NCBI RefSeq assembly: GCF_019320115.1
Contig: NC_089598.1
Span: 27,819,491-27,883,490, forward strand
DNA: 64,000 nt
Origin: Miscanthus floridulus
Lineage: Eukaryota > Streptophyta > Magnoliopsida > Poales > Poaceae
Direction: 5' to 3'
The notes under the pieces: generated by a model
Seen by the model: only the letters and a program-made list of their open reading frames with translations
Told to the model about the DNA's origin: nothing
Databases searched by the model: none
Part shown: piece after piece, positions 12,696 through 26,100 of the stretch
How positions within the stretch are numbered: position 1 is the stretch's first letter
How the letters are laid out: the number at the start of each line of letters is the position of its first letter
Program-made: the position numbers and the translations under genes

Positions 12696-12899
12696 AGGTG
12701 TGTTTGGTTTATTACCATGGCTTGCCACACCTCCTTGCCACACACCTTAGGCATGGTTTGGCATGAAAACTAGTCTTTGACAAGTAGGGTAATAGTGTGG
12801 CATGACACAGCTATGTCGGTGAACCAAACAGTGATCTAAGAAACTGTGGCATGCCTAAGTTGTGGCTAGACAAAGTGTGACAATGAACCAAACAAACCC
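12696..12899. mobile_element. MITE-like element
   Basis: About 200 bp bounded by GGTGTGTTTGGTTTATTA and a right end that pairs as GGGTTTGTTTGGTTCATTG. The interior has inverted GTGTGGCA/TGCCACAC-like segments. Target duplication not clear. Confidence 0.5.
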
Positions 12900-14330
12900 G
12901 ATTCCAACCTCCACATTCAACTCTATGCAACACAGATGCTTCAGCTCCGGATAGACGACATCCAGCACCAAAGAAAGGCAAGCCTTAGCATTCACTTTGT
13001 CATACTTTTTGTGTCTTTATTTCCAGTCGCTCCTTCCATTGTCATTGCCCCAGAATAAAATAATACAATTAACCTTATTTATCTTATAACTGAGTGATAG
13101 ATTTGTGTAGAAATCTTTGGTGATACACTTGAGTTTAGGCCATGCGACAGTCGACAACAACTAGTCCACATGGCAGGCACCGGAGCTCTCCCGTGCTGGA
13201 TACACGAGTCTAGTCCTTTACCAACGACTGTTTAAAGGGGTGGAGGCTATATATACTCCCTTGACCAGCCACTTGGTTGTTGTCATAGCTGAGAAAAGTT
13301 CCTAGTGAGTTAGTGTTTAGGCTCTAGCCACCTTAAGGGTTTAAGGAATATTAGGTGATTAGTGTTAGTGTTTAGGCTAATTAGGTCTCCAATTAGCGTT
13401 TGCTCTATGTTTAGACTTAGTGCTTAGTGAGGTTTGTATACCTCTTGCTATTTGGTGCTTGTGCACATCATTATTGTATCTGGAGGAGCTTTTTATATTG
13501 TGAGATTATACTAACCACGTTTATGGTGTGACTGTAGATGGTAGCAGAGAGAACGAGACCTGTGGTAGTTTAGTCAGAAGCTTTACAGCGAAAACGGTAA
13601 AAAACGATCCAGAAGAAGGCTACGCGAAAATACACTTGCACCTGGGAACCACGTGGAACAAATCATGGAGACACACGGCACAGGAACCTCGACTGAATAA
13701 TTATTCTACATCGGAAATAATTATTATATATACGAACTTGTGGAACAAAGTTTGGGCCAAATTTTAGATGGGTTGAATCTTGCTCAACATGGGCCCAAGT
13801 AAAACGAAGGAAAAGGAACTTGGGCCAAAAAAGCAGGAGCGGCTATACGGGTGGCGCCGAGTCACCCGCTGACAAGGAAAATATTTTCCGTCGTCCGCAC
13901 ACCAGGGTGGGCCAATTCTGCGCGTGGCCCAGATCCGCGTGCGCTCCCTCGCTTCGTGGCCCATTTCCGTGAGCGCACCCTCGCTTCGTGGCCCACTTTC
14001 GCGCGCACCCGCACGTCACTCTAGCTTGTCCAGAAAAAGGAAAAGTAAAAATAACACCATGCGGATGGAGTCAAACAAGAGACCAATGGTCTAAGACCAG
14101 CATTCACCAACCACTGCACCTCACATTGGTTTGCGTTTGATATAAAACGGAAAATATTTTTGTCACTAATTATAAAACCATTTAGGTCTGATGTAAAAAA
14201 ATATGGGGAAAAACTACGTAACAGGGAAAACAACACAAGCTGGAAAAGTCACGTAACGATGGAAATAAAATAAAAAGGAAATAATAATTAAAGATAAATA
14301 GTGAAAGAAAAAATATAATATGGAACAATA
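12900..14330. other. Unresolved intergenic sequence, possibly decayed LTR
   Basis: Around 13130-13560 there is a TATATATA-containing segment and repeated TTAGTGTTTAGGCT phrases, reminiscent of an LTR promoter and leader. From 13790 to 14035 it becomes GC-rich with a repeated CCCTCGCTTCGTGGCCCA phrase (two copies, about 45 bp apart). No domain, RNA gene or bounded element identified. Confidence 0.3.
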
Positions 14331-14651
14331 TATTAAAAAATAATAAAAAACACATAGAACATCACATAGATACTACCAAATCAACTCAAAATATACATAG
14401 AACATGCCACGAGTATACATGAATATTCAAATATAATCATAGAATATCCCATTTCTATTATGTGAACGTAAAAAAAACATCATAGAACATCACATATATA
14501 TTGCGTGAACATCAAACCAAGACATATGAAGAAAATAAAAATAATAAAAAGAAAAACATGTAATAGAGAAAAATAAAAAAGAACATCACATAGAAAAGAA
14601 CGTAATAAAAACACATAGAACATCACATGGATAGAACAATATAAAATATAC
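14331..14651. repeat. Degenerate GAACATCACAT-type repeat, left part
   Basis: AT-rich sequence in which phrases such as CATAGAACATCACATAG and TACATGAATA recur with irregular spacing. It continues at 18700 on the far side of the copia insertion; the TATAC target duplication shows that both parts were once contiguous. Confidence 0.55.
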
Positions 14652-16081
14652 TGTAGGGGACCGTGACACCTAAGAGGGGGGTGAATTAGGCAACTTAAAA
14701 ATCTAACTCTAAACTACGGTCTCTTTTTCTAATCCTAACAAAACCTATGCAATAGATATACTATCTAAATGTGTAACTACGGTTTTACTTGTGTGTTGCT
14801 ATCTCTACAGCAAAATGAGTAATATAATCAATGTAAATGCGGAAGCTAAAGAGCAAGGTAGAGATATGCAAACTCCCGTCGACGACTTCGGTATTTTTAC
14901 CAAGGTATCGAGAAGCGCGTAAGCTTTCCCCTAGTCCTCGTTGGAGCTCCTCGCAAGGAATCCCTCGCAAGGGCCAAGCTCCTGGTCGAGTAACTCCGTG
15001 GATAGCCTCGGGCCTTCCTCACGTACAAGTGGGTCTCCGACGTGCCTTCCGGCAAGCCTCTCCCGGATGCTCCCCTTCGTCTTCACTATCAAGCTTCCGG
15101 CCGAAACGCCATGGGCCTTGTTCCCTCCGATACACGGTGGCGGCCACACCATAAACATGGTTGGTGTGATCCGGCAAGACTACAAGCCCCTCCGATGTAC
15201 AACAATGGCGCTCGCAAGCACCGAGTGGTAAGAGGTATGCAAACCTCACTAAACACTAGGCCTAAACCTAGAGCAAGCGTATAAGCGGTGGTCTAATCAA
15301 CCTAAGCACCTACGCTAATCACCTAATAAAACACTAAGCACTATACAAGTGGAGATCACTAAAATGGTGTATCAACACCCTTGGTATGTTTCCTCAGTTC
15401 CACTCTACTCATTGGGCCGGTTGGGGTTGTATTTATAAGCCCCACTGAGAAAGTAGCCGTTGGGGATGAAGTCCCGCTTTTCTGCTACTAACCGGATGCG
15501 TCCGGTCGTCCCGACCGTTAGAGCCATGATCAACTGATCGGACACTGCCAGCGTCCGGTCACATGCTACCGGACGCGTCTAGTCGTAAGTTCGCCACTCT
15601 AGAACCTCTCTATACTCGATCGGACGCTGCACTCTTGCGTCCGGTCGGTTTGCCACCAGCGTCCGGTCAATGCTGAATCTATTATCGGGCTGATGAACAG
15701 TGCCATCGGTGCGTCCAGTCGATTTGCTTGTTCTGCGTCCGGTCGCTGCTGCTGTTGCCGAGCCACTAATCGGTGCGTCCGATCACTTTCCTTCAGCGTC
15801 CGGTCACCTCTGTGAGCTCGTTTCTTCGTGATCTTACGTATGGCTTGGTTCCTATCTTCGTGTTTGGACTTTGCTTGATATCTTGGATCTTCTCTTGTAC
15901 TCCTAAGGTCTTGCTTGAGGTGTTGACCAACGGATCATCACATCGTCTTCGTCCAAGTCACGTCTTGCATCCTATTGAACTACAAAACAATTACTTGCAA
16001 ATTCATTAGTCCAATTTAGTTGTGTTGATCATTAAACACCAAAATCCAAAGTAAATGGGCCTAGGGTCCATTTTCCTTACA
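14652..16081 (-). repeat. 3' LTR of the copia element
   Basis: 1430 bp, TGTAGGGGACC to TTTTCCTTACA in plus orientation. Contains several GCGTCCGGTC/GACCGGACGC motifs between about 15484 and 15795. Confidence 0.75.
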
Positions 16082-17547
16082 GTCTCCCCATTTTTTATGA
16101 TTGATGACAACATGACCAAAGCAAGCAACTGATAGAATTTTAAATTTTAAAAACTACCTACTTGCTAGGATGCAATGCAAGGGACAAGATTATATGATGC
16201 TCAAAGATACTACTTGTAAGACTATGTAAAAACTTATCTTGCCCTTACAAATATCCCCATGTAGTATTATAAATTTAAGCCTTGCTTCCTATAAATTCTC
16301 CCCATTATATAGACTAATCAATAATCCACTATCCTCCCTTTCTCGGACTATTACCCCTTGTAGACACCACTTCTAGACCATTACCACTTGTAAATGATCT
16401 AGCTTTTGGTCCTACTTATTAATGCTTGCTTTTGGTCCTCTAAATTCTTCCCCTTTGGAATCAAACACCGAAAAGGTAGACATTAATAGCACAAGGGAGG
16501 GTCAAATTTTGTGATCCTTTGTGAGTAGAGAGAAATAGATCATAAAATTTGACTCACATTATATAGACTTAGCTCTCCCTAAATATATGCATACATATGA
16601 TGGAAGTCAAAGCATATGCATAATTGGCAAAGTATTGCACAAGGGAATTTAATCTATATAATGCATGGAGAAAGCATATATATATATATCAAAATAAAAT
16701 TAATATGATGATATTGGTTTAGAAATACCATATGTGGAAACCAATTTGATTTCTACCACTTGCAATAGGTGGTGGATATTTGAAGTATGATGCTTAACTC
16801 CGAGGACTCCATTTTCCTTGTAATGAGACTACTACACACATGATAAGCATAAAAAGGTGTTAGTCTCAAAGCATCCAACTTGTAGAGTAACTTCCCCCTA
16901 AATTTGTGCACACACGTATAGAATACTTATAGGAAACATGCACATTGATTTTAGAATAAAAAATACCACATGAAAGATGACATCACACAAACATGAGAGT
17001 CATTTTTGAAGGCGATATTCAGGAGAGATTATCTACAATTTAGACTTTGGCACATATTAGATGAACAATTAAAAGACAAGCTATGTGATGTGCTCCTAAA
17101 TATGTGCTGTGCTCCTAAATAATTTTAAACCATATAGGTTTGCTCTAAGGGTTAAGAATGAAACCGAGCAAGCCTACCATATGATATACCTAATGTATGC
17201 ATGACAAAAGACATAAGCATGCAAATACAAACCTAGGCATGAAGAGTAACTAGATGCTTAAATATACCAATTTGTAAGAAATACAACTTATAGGAAATAC
17301 AAATTGATACTATATGAAGGAAATTGAATCTAGTTACCTAACATGGGAAGGGGAATTTGGGTCTATAGTATTCACTAACCCACTTGGCAATATTTTGTCC
17401 ATTATGATGCACCCCATGAAATACATCCATACTTGGCCAAGTCTCTAAATTCCCCATCGTCCATTGGACTTCTCACTTCCCTTTCATGATCTAAACCTTC
17501 TTGGTGCTCTTTATGTTGGATATGATTTTCTTTGGCACCCAAAAGCG

Positions 17548-17832
17548 TTAGACCCCATTGTTGGCTTGCTTGTTCACCTTGACGGCCACCACCTTGTCAT
17601 TTTTCTTTTTCTTCAAGAGATAAGGTGTGGAGGCCTTCTTGTCCACCTTATTGGTGTAGGTGTTTGAGAGCTTGCTTGTTTGCTTTTTCTCCTTCTTCTT
17701 TTCTCCTCCCCCATTCTTCACCTTGCACTCATAGGACTTGTGGCCTTCCTTGTGGCACACGTAGCAACTCACGGTTTGTCCTTCATCAAGCTTCTTCACT
17801 CCCTTCCATGGTAAGAGGTATGCAAACCTCAC
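17548..17832 (-). pseudogene. Copia gag fragment with intact zinc knuckle, fused to LTR
   Basis: Minus-strand open frame containing CYVCHKEGHKSYEC, a perfect CX2CX4HX4C retroviral zinc knuckle, followed by a Lys-rich tail. The knuckle binds retroelement RNA in the capsid. The first residues (MRFAYLLP) come from LTR sequence: the deletion joint at about 17810 joins the LTR directly to the zinc-knuckle region. The rest of gag and all of pol are absent. Confidence 0.75.
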
Positions 17833-18699
17833 TAAACACTAGGCCTAAACCTAGAGCAAGCGCATAAGCGGTGGTCTAATCAACCTAAGCACTTCACAAA
17901 GCACCTACGCTAAACACCTAATAAAACACTAAGCACTATGTAAGTGGAGATCACTAAAATAGTATATCAACACCCTTGGTATGTTTCCTCAGCTCCACTC
18001 TACTCATTTGGTCGGTTGAGGGTTGTATTTATAAGCCCCACTGAGAAAGTAGTTGTTGGGGATGAAGTCCCGCGTTTCTGCTACTGACCGGATGTTGATC
18101 ACGTCCTGACCGAACGCATCCGGTCTTCCCGACAGTTAGAGCCACGATCAACTGATTGGACGCTACTAGCGTCTGGTCACATGCTACCGGACATGTCCGG
18201 TCGTAAGTTTATCGTTCTAGAACCTCTCTGTACTCGATCGGACGCTGCACTCCTACGTCCAGTCGGTTTGCCGCCAACGTCCGGTCAATACTGAATCTAT
18301 TGCCGGGCTGATGAACAGTGCCATCGGTGCGTCCAGTCGATTTGCTTGTTTAGCATTCGGTCGCTGTTGCTGATGCCGAGCCACTGATCGGAGCATCCGG
18401 TCACTTTCCTCCAGCGTCCGATCACCTCTGTAAGCTTGTTTCTTCGTGATCTTACGTATGACTTGGTTCCTATCTTCGTGCTTAGACTTTGTTTGATATC
18501 TTGAGTCTTCTCTTGTGCTCCTAAGGTCTTGCTTGAGGTGTTGACCATCGAATCATCACGTCGTGTTCATCCAAGTCACGTCTTGTATTCTATTGAACTA
18601 CAAAACAATCACTTGCAAATTCATTAGTCTAATTTGATTATGTGGATCATCAAACACCAAAATTCAAAGTAAATGGGCCTAGGGTCTTTTTTCCTTACA
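17811..18699 (-). repeat. Partial 5' LTR of the copia element
   Basis: Homologous to 15229-16081 of the other LTR, with small indels (for example an extra CTTCACAAAGCACC stretch near 17892). The 577 bp corresponding to 14652-15228 have been deleted. Confidence 0.75.
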
Positions 18700-19560
18700 T
18701 ATACATAGAACATCTCATGAGTATACGGGAATATAAAAACATAATGGTGAAACATTCCGTTTATACTAAGTGAACATCACAAACAACATTATAGAACATC
18801 ACGTGGGCACTACTAAAACAACCTAAAATATACATAGAACATCTCGCAAGGACTACATGAATACTCAAATGATAATTGTGGAACATCCAATTTATACTAA
18901 ACTATACTAAACGAACATCACAAAATACATCTAGAGCATCACATGTATATAACATGAACATCGTATTTATATTCTACGAACATCACAAGAAACATCTAGA
19001 ACAAAGAACATCAGCATATCTTACATGAACATCACATGATTATAGAAAATAAAGACTAAAAAACAAAGAGAATGAATAATCATAATAATTATTTAGAGTA
19101 AAATAAAGAAGAAGAAAAAAGTGAAATAAAAAGAATAAAAATGTTATAAAACATATATAATTAAATTACTAGGAAGATAATTAGTTAATAAAATATTAAA
19201 CCAAATGTAGGAGAAAATAATTAAAAAATCTACTAAAAAGAGAAAAATAAAGTGAACACCACATTTATACTATGTGAACATCATGTAGTACACCATAGAA
19301 CATACCATGTAGACTACATGAACATCAGATATATAATAAGAAATATAAGAAATAAAAAAACATGAAAATGAAAAGAAATAACATATTTAAAATAATTAAT
19401 TAAATTAAATAAAGAAGAGAACAAATGAATAAGTTAAATATAAACAAAAAATTATGGAACTACATGAACACCCCATAATACACACCGAAACATCTCTTAT
19501 ACATAGTGTGAGTATACAAAAATATATCACGGATCATCACATATATGCTACGTGAACATC
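18700..19560. repeat. Degenerate GAACATCACAT-type repeat, right part
   Basis: Same irregular repeat as 14331-14651: ACATAGAACATC, ATACTATGTGAACATCA and similar phrases recur many times without a fixed period. Might be a decayed minisatellite. Confidence 0.5.
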
Positions 19561-20066
19561 ATAAAATTTAAATTAAAAACTAAAAATAAATAAGAAATAA
19601 TTATATTAAAATTAAAAGGAGAAAAAAATGAAAACAAAATAAAAATAAGAGAATTCACCAAAAACAAAAAAAAAGTGAAAGAAAAAAGAAAGAGAAGAAA
19701 ATAAACAAAAATAAAAAAAATAAGAAGATGACAAATGAAGTAAATAAAAATAATTAATTGTATGAAAATTAAATAAAGAAAGATATAAATGATAAAAGAG
19801 ATAAGAAAAAAAAGACAAGAAAAGAAAAAATAGAATCAAGGAAAGAAAACATGAATAAATAAAAGAAAAAATAAATGAAAAAAATCAAATCAAATCAAAG
19901 AATTAAAAAGGAGCATAACTACATCACGCAACTAACAGCAGCAAAAGATATAGAAAAATAATGAATTATATTAAAATAAAAATATATAAAAAATAAAATA
20001 AGAATAAGAATAAAACATCACAGAAAATCACCAACCTGGAACGCGTACGACGTGGGAAACGAATAC
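19561..20066. repeat. A-rich, purine-biased low-complexity tract
   Basis: Roughly 450 bases dominated by A with scattered G (AAAATAAAAAAGAAAAG-like), strongly strand-asymmetric. No coding features. Confidence 0.7.
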
Positions 20067-20487
20067 GCTGAAGCTATAGATGGCCAACGGTCTGTCTCGA
20101 TCCGGCACGGCATGGGCCCGTGCTAGGCATGACCCGATAGGGCATGGCACGGAAGGGCCCATCGAGCCATCGGGCCATGCTGCACCAGTCCATCATGCCT
20201 GGCCGACGGCCCAGGCACAGTCTGTTGGGCCAATTTTCGTGCTGGGCCGGCCTGATGAGCCCAACCTTTTTAGCAGATCGAGCTGGCCCAAGGCCCACCA
20301 AATGCGACAGAGAGGACGGGGAGGCAAGGAGTGGAGGTGGCGGCGGCCGTCGATGAGCTCCCCCCCCCCCCGGGTCGCTTGGTGCCGGATCCGGTGAAGT
20401 AGCTGGCGGAGGAGGTGAGTCAGGCGAAGTAGTGGCCGGATCAAGGGCGTAGAAGGCTGGATCGAGGCTGCTCTGCTCGAAGATGCT

Positions 20488-22455
20488 TGAAAGGTCCTAA
20501 TATGGCTAGAGGGGGTGAATAGCCTATTTACAAATCTACAAATCAACTAGAGCAATTTGATTTGTATGACAAATAGTGAAATGCAAACTTGCTCTAGCTC
20601 TACAAGGGTTGCAAGCCACCTATCCAACAATTCTAGTTACAATGATTACTAGGCACACAACTTGCAATGTTACTACTCACTAAGTGCTCTCAATCTTGCT
20701 ACTCTAAAGAGCTCCACTAGATAAACTTAAAATAACAAAGCAAGCTCTCAATTCTAATTACACTAAAGAGCTTACCACAACAAGTTTGCCAGAATATAAA
20801 TGAGTGAATAGGGTGGTTATACCACCGTGTAGAGTGAACCAATTACAAGATGAATACTAAATCAATCACCAAAAGAATACCAAAGGGCAAGAGACAACTA
20901 ATTTTTCTCCTAAGGTTCACGTGCTTGCCGGTACGCTAGTCCCCGTTGTGTCGACCAACACTTGGTGGTTTGCCGGCTAAGAGGTGTTCCTCGAACCTCG
21001 TACACACAATCGGACACCGTAAGAACCTATCTAGAAGTGAGGTAACTCAATGACATGAGCAATCCACTAGAGTTACCTTTCGACTCTCCGCCGGAGAAGG
21101 CACAAGACCCCTCACAATCACCATGATCAGAGCCGAAGACAATCACCAACCTTCGCTCAATGATCCTCGCTGCTCTAAGCCATCTAGGTGGCGGCAACCA
21201 CCAAGAGTAACAAGTGAATCCCACAGCGAAACACGAATGCCAAGTGCCACTAGATGCAATCACTCAAGCAATGCACTTGGATTCTCTTCCAATCTCACAA
21301 TGATGATGAAACAATGATGGAGATGAGTGGGAGGGCTTTGGCTAAGCTCACAAGGTTGCTATGTCAATGCAAATGTCCAAGAAGGTGAGCTTGAGCTGGC
21401 CATGGGGCTTAAAAGAAGCCCCCATGAAATAGAGCCGTTATACCCCTTCACTGGGCACAACTCGGGGTGATCGGACGCTCCGGTCAATTCAACTGGACGC
21501 AGGATCCCAACTTCTGGTCGCTCGATGCTTGCCACGTGTCATCGGCTTCAAACGCCGATCGCCCGATTTCAATAGTCAAGTGATGATTGGACGCGTCAGT
21601 TAGAAAGTGACCGGACACAGGACCCCAGTGTCCGGTCATTTGCAGTAAGGTTTCAAACATGAAATTTCACGACCAGACGTGTCCGGTCATGCTCGACCAG
21701 ACACACCTAGCGTCTGGTCACTCAATGATTCCTCTATGCACCTCATGTTAGCGTACGTCAGCACTAACCAAACGCACCCTACCAGTGTCCGGTCACTCTT
21801 CGCGCCAGCATCTGGTCACAAGACCGAGACGCGTGCTCACTGCTGCTACTGATTGGACTCAGGACCCCAGCATCCAGTCACTGTGCCACTAGCGTCTGGT
21901 CACTCTGTAAACCCCTATCTTTTTTGTATAGGGCGCTGGTGGCACCGTCGGACTGTCTGCACTCTACGGGCAGAAACTCCACCGGTGAAGTTTCTATCCC
22001 TTGCTCAAATGTGTCAACCACCAAGTGTATCACCTTGTACACATGTGTTGGCATATTTTCACAAACATTTTTAAGGGTGTTAGCACTCCACTAGATCCTA
22101 AATAGATATGCAATGAGTTAGAGCATGTAGTGGCACTTTGATAACCGCATTTCAATATGAGTTTCACCCCTCTTAATAGTACGGCTATCTAACCTAAATG
22201 TGATCACACTCGCTAAGTGTCTTGATCACTAAAATAAAATGGCTCCTACTATTTATACATTTGCCTTGAGCCTTTTATTTTTCTCTTTCTTCTTTTCAAG
22301 TTCAAGCATTTGATCATCACCATGCCATCACCATCGTCATGATCTTCGCCATGCTTCATCACTTGGAGTAGTGCTACCTATCTCATAATCACTTTGATAA
22401 ACTAGGTTAGCACTTAGGGTTTCATCAATTAACCAAAACCAAACTAGAGCTTTCA
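20488..22455 (+). mobile_element. Solo LTR, 1.97-kb family, copy 1
   Basis: TGAAAGGTCC...GAGCTTTCA, TG..CA ends. Flanks ATGCT (20483-20487) and ACGCT (22456-22460) are a target duplication with one transition. No internal domains, so it is the product of LTR-LTR recombination. Contains the phrase CTAGAGGGGGTGAATAGCC near its start and a cluster of GTCCGGTCA/GACCGG motifs at about 21470-21905. Homologous to the reversed copy at 56110-58918. Superfamily not proven. Confidence 0.75.
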
Positions 22456-23146
22456 ACGCTGCAGGAGGACACGGAGGAGGTGGCCAGACGCGTGGGGGGT
22501 CATGGAGGACGCGACCATTATCGTGCTCAACGCCAGCGCTGCTATCGCGCTGGACTTTAGTGTGGTCGAGGGACGGGGAGGAGCCAAGGAGGAGCGAGGT
22601 TGGCATCACGGAGGGGATGGAGGTCGCTTCGCTCAAAGCCGTGCGGGGGCACGAAGGAGGTGGCCAGAGCTAGACATACGAGGGGGCGTGGAGGCGGCGG
22701 CTGTCGCCGCACTCGACACCATCGCATGGTGGAGGTGGAGCTCTGGAGGTGGTGGCATGGGGATGGGGGAGGCGGAGTGGAGTAGAGGTGGAGGCGACAG
22801 CATGGCCAGGGATTGAGCAGGTGGTGCCGGCTGCCACGCGCCCACACCTGGCTGACGAACGAAGAGAGGGAGCAAGGGAGAAGAGCGATGCTGCAAGTGG
22901 GGAGCAGGGAGGCAGGGGAGGAGTGAGAACTATGGCATGGGGAGGCTAGGAGGGGGATGAGCTGGGGGATGGGAAGGGTGTTAGGGTTCAGGGGGTGGGG
23001 GCGATGCTAGTAGGCCAGTTGGCCAGGCCACTAGCAGGCCTCTGGCTCTGGAGTGGGCCATGCCTTGTCGGGCCATGTGCCTAGGGTAAGGCCTAGGCAC
23101 GGCCTGCTCCTCTGGGCCATGCTAGCCTAGGCCCGCTAGCCGTCGG

Positions 23147-26100
23147 TGTGGCAGAACCTCCTAAATTATAGGACCCACATGCGCTTGTCACTATCCAACG
23201 ACCTTTGACAACTATGCATATGTTCCTGGTAACTTAAGAAGTCTATCGGGTGTCCTTGGGGAACCCCGAATCATCCACTATTTCTGAGTAGGATCACATT
23301 ACAGAGTCATTGCAGTATTACAACATTTATTCAATTATATACATTAGAGTAAAATAGCGAAAGTCTTACGATAACTTAATTTATAAACCAGTTATTTCAA
23401 ACCTTACAAACTAAGTTCGATAATTATTACAAACCATAGTAGTAGTGGAGTGGCATAATTAACATAAACATAACACACAAAATAAGCATCATGCCCAAGG
23501 ATCACACATTCACTTATCGTCATCGACAGGAACAACAATCATGCAGCAAGGTCCAAAACAGACCTGCTCATGAGGCTCACCTGCAATAAGGGTCAACAAA
23601 CCCTAAGTACAAAAGTACTCAACAAGACTTAACCAAAATAAAAATTGAGAAGACTCAGGAATGTAGGCTCAGGGATTTAAGGTATGGCTTTAGCAATAAT
23701 CAAAGTTCTTTTACGTAAAAGCTCTTTAGCAAAATTCTTTATATCAACATTTTTATCTGCAAAAGATCATATACAAAGCTAACATGATCCATAATGACAT
23801 CATGAAACTTCATATCCAACACTTTCTTAATCCTTACTCAAGTTCCAGTTATTAACTACGATGATGAACAGTGAGTTGAGTCTCCATAACCGAGGAGCAA
23901 TGACGATTCGAATCGATTATTAACCCAGCTGGGGATTCCAGACCACACAACATATGCAGGTCCCTGACTTACATATATCAACCTACCCTCGGATCTTCTA
24001 AAATAAGAACGGGTCCGCGCCACCCGAGAATACAGTACTCCACCAATCCAGCCCATTGCCACGTGGGTACACGCTATTCCCGCCATCTCTCCACTCCTAG
24101 TGCGTGAGTAGCCATTCTCGTAATAGAATAGCTGAGTTAAGGCTTACCAGAGTATGTGGCTAGTACTACAAAGTCTCATCTCATGCAATTCAACAACGAA
24201 CGGACCTTAATCGACACACGCGAAAAGAAGCCGCTCACAAGACCTCCATGTCTTGTGGCTCTCACATACCGAGTCCGCCTGGTCTAGATTTATTACTTCA
24301 TATTCTCATATCTCATGATAACATAAGTAACCAAAGATCTATTTAAAACTCGCAGGTGACAGGTAATCATCCGGCTAAGCATGACTAAGCATAACTAGGC
24401 ATTTACGAATTAAAACTGGTAACAAGGTAGATATGGACAAACAAGGTTGGTAATGCACCAATTAGGTTTCCACTTGACTCCTAATCACTTAATGCAGTAT
24501 AGAAAAGCAAAAGCGATAAAATTTGTAAAACACAAGGTAGGGTTAAATGCATCCGGGGCTTGCCTTCGTTGATGGAAAAGTTAGATTCCTGCGGCGTTCC
24601 ACAATTATCCGATCTAACCTCAATAGATGGATTAACCTCCTCCGCAACTTGATTAACTACCATGTGTTCACCTTCATTCACTACACATAGTAACAATGCC
24701 ATGTTTAACATGATGCGGAATATGAAACATGATGCTTGATGATGGATGTAAAATTAACAATTTGAATACAACTTTCCTTCGCGGTACAGTTGCAAGTCAA
24801 TTGAACTAAACCTTTTTCGTAACACATACATCAATTGCCAAGGATCATTACCAACTAATGATTCAAGGTCATCACTCAATACAAAATTTCAAACAAAACC
24901 TAAATCATTAAAGGTTACTATTTACTTTTATGAATTAATTATTTAATTAAAAATTATGAAATAAATCAACTTATTCCAATTGAGCTCAAAATTTTATTAA
25001 ATGTTCATCACATGATAACTAAGTGGCAAAACAATTTTCATAATTTTTGGATAATTAATTAAGCCTAGAAAAATCATGGAAACTCATTTATTAATTAATT
25101 GAGCAATTTTTATCACATTCAAAAAATACTGAAAAATAACATTTCATATTTTTCCTAAATATTATTCATCACAGAGAGGTCACACAAAAATTTTCATAAT
25201 TTTTGGAGCTCTAAATAAATCTACACAAAAATAACAAATTACAACACTATTCAAACATTTCAGAAAAGGAGAAAATTCATTTTTCAACTACACAGTCGCT
25301 GACAGGGTGACCCCACATGTCATCCCCGACCTCCTGCTTTGACCATGATGGCGACAACGCTGACCGATGAAAACTCGCCGACAGTGAGACCAACGGCGAC
25401 GGCCAAAGTACCAAAACACTCCTCACACCACCCAGCGTCGCTTGAAGGCACTAGCTTGAGCAATTATAGCGAGTTACGAGCTTGATGTCGGCCATGGCGG
25501 ATGCGGTGGCTCGGCGACGCCACATCAGCGAAACAAGGCCGGTAGAGTGTAAACAAAAGGCACAGGAAGGTTCAGCAACTCACCACGAACACGTTGGAGC
25601 AAAGAGCGAGACTGGAGAAGCGACGGTGACACGGGTCGACGTTCACAGCAGCCACGGCGGAGCAAACTTCGGCGATGGCGGTGCTCAGGCGACTGTGATG
25701 GACAAAATGAGCAATCAACCAGTCATAGAGTGTCTTGGGAATAAGACAGAGCTAGAGGTGCACTGAGCAAGAGCAAAGGCTCACCGGAGAGTGCTGGCCA
25801 CGACGGCGCAAGCACGACGGAGAGGTTGCCGGCTACGAGAAAGAAAGGCGGCTAGCGATGATTCCCCGCGAAATCAAGTGACCACAGTTGGATGGCTAGG
25901 CGCGCAAGGAGTAGGCAAAGCTATTGAGTGCTTTGCTGTGACGACACAGACACTGGTTCGACGACGAGGGCCCGACGGAGATGATCAGCGACGTCGGGAA
26001 AAGTAGAGCAAAGAAAGGAAGAACGGCGATGGCGTCTGAGCTTTATAGAGCGGCCAAGGGATCAAGGAGACGACACGCAGTGGCCTTCTCCATGCCAGCA

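Larger units (their letters stand above)
14652..18699 (-). mobile_element. Internally deleted SIRE/Maximus-type Ty1/copia element
   Basis: TG..CA-bounded element with target duplication TATAC at 14647-14651 and 18700-18704. The left (3') LTR, 14652-16081, is followed by a minus-strand polypurine tract (AAAAAATGGGGAGAC). The right (5') LTR is only partial, 17811-18699, fused to a gag fragment. Primer-binding site, gag N-terminus, protease, integrase and reverse transcriptase are missing. The SIRE/Maximus assignment rests on the gag zinc-knuckle context. Cannot move by itself. Confidence 0.75.

Noticed and set aside
14647..18704. A CRISPR-like array from the recurring short motifs
   Set aside because: Irregular spacing, eukaryotic context, and location within LTRs and AT-rich repeats.
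25482..25766. GC-rich open frames as genes (also 34865-35577)
   Set aside because: They lie inside the two gypsy LTRs at matching positions, contain no known domain, and are not preserved between the LTR copies.
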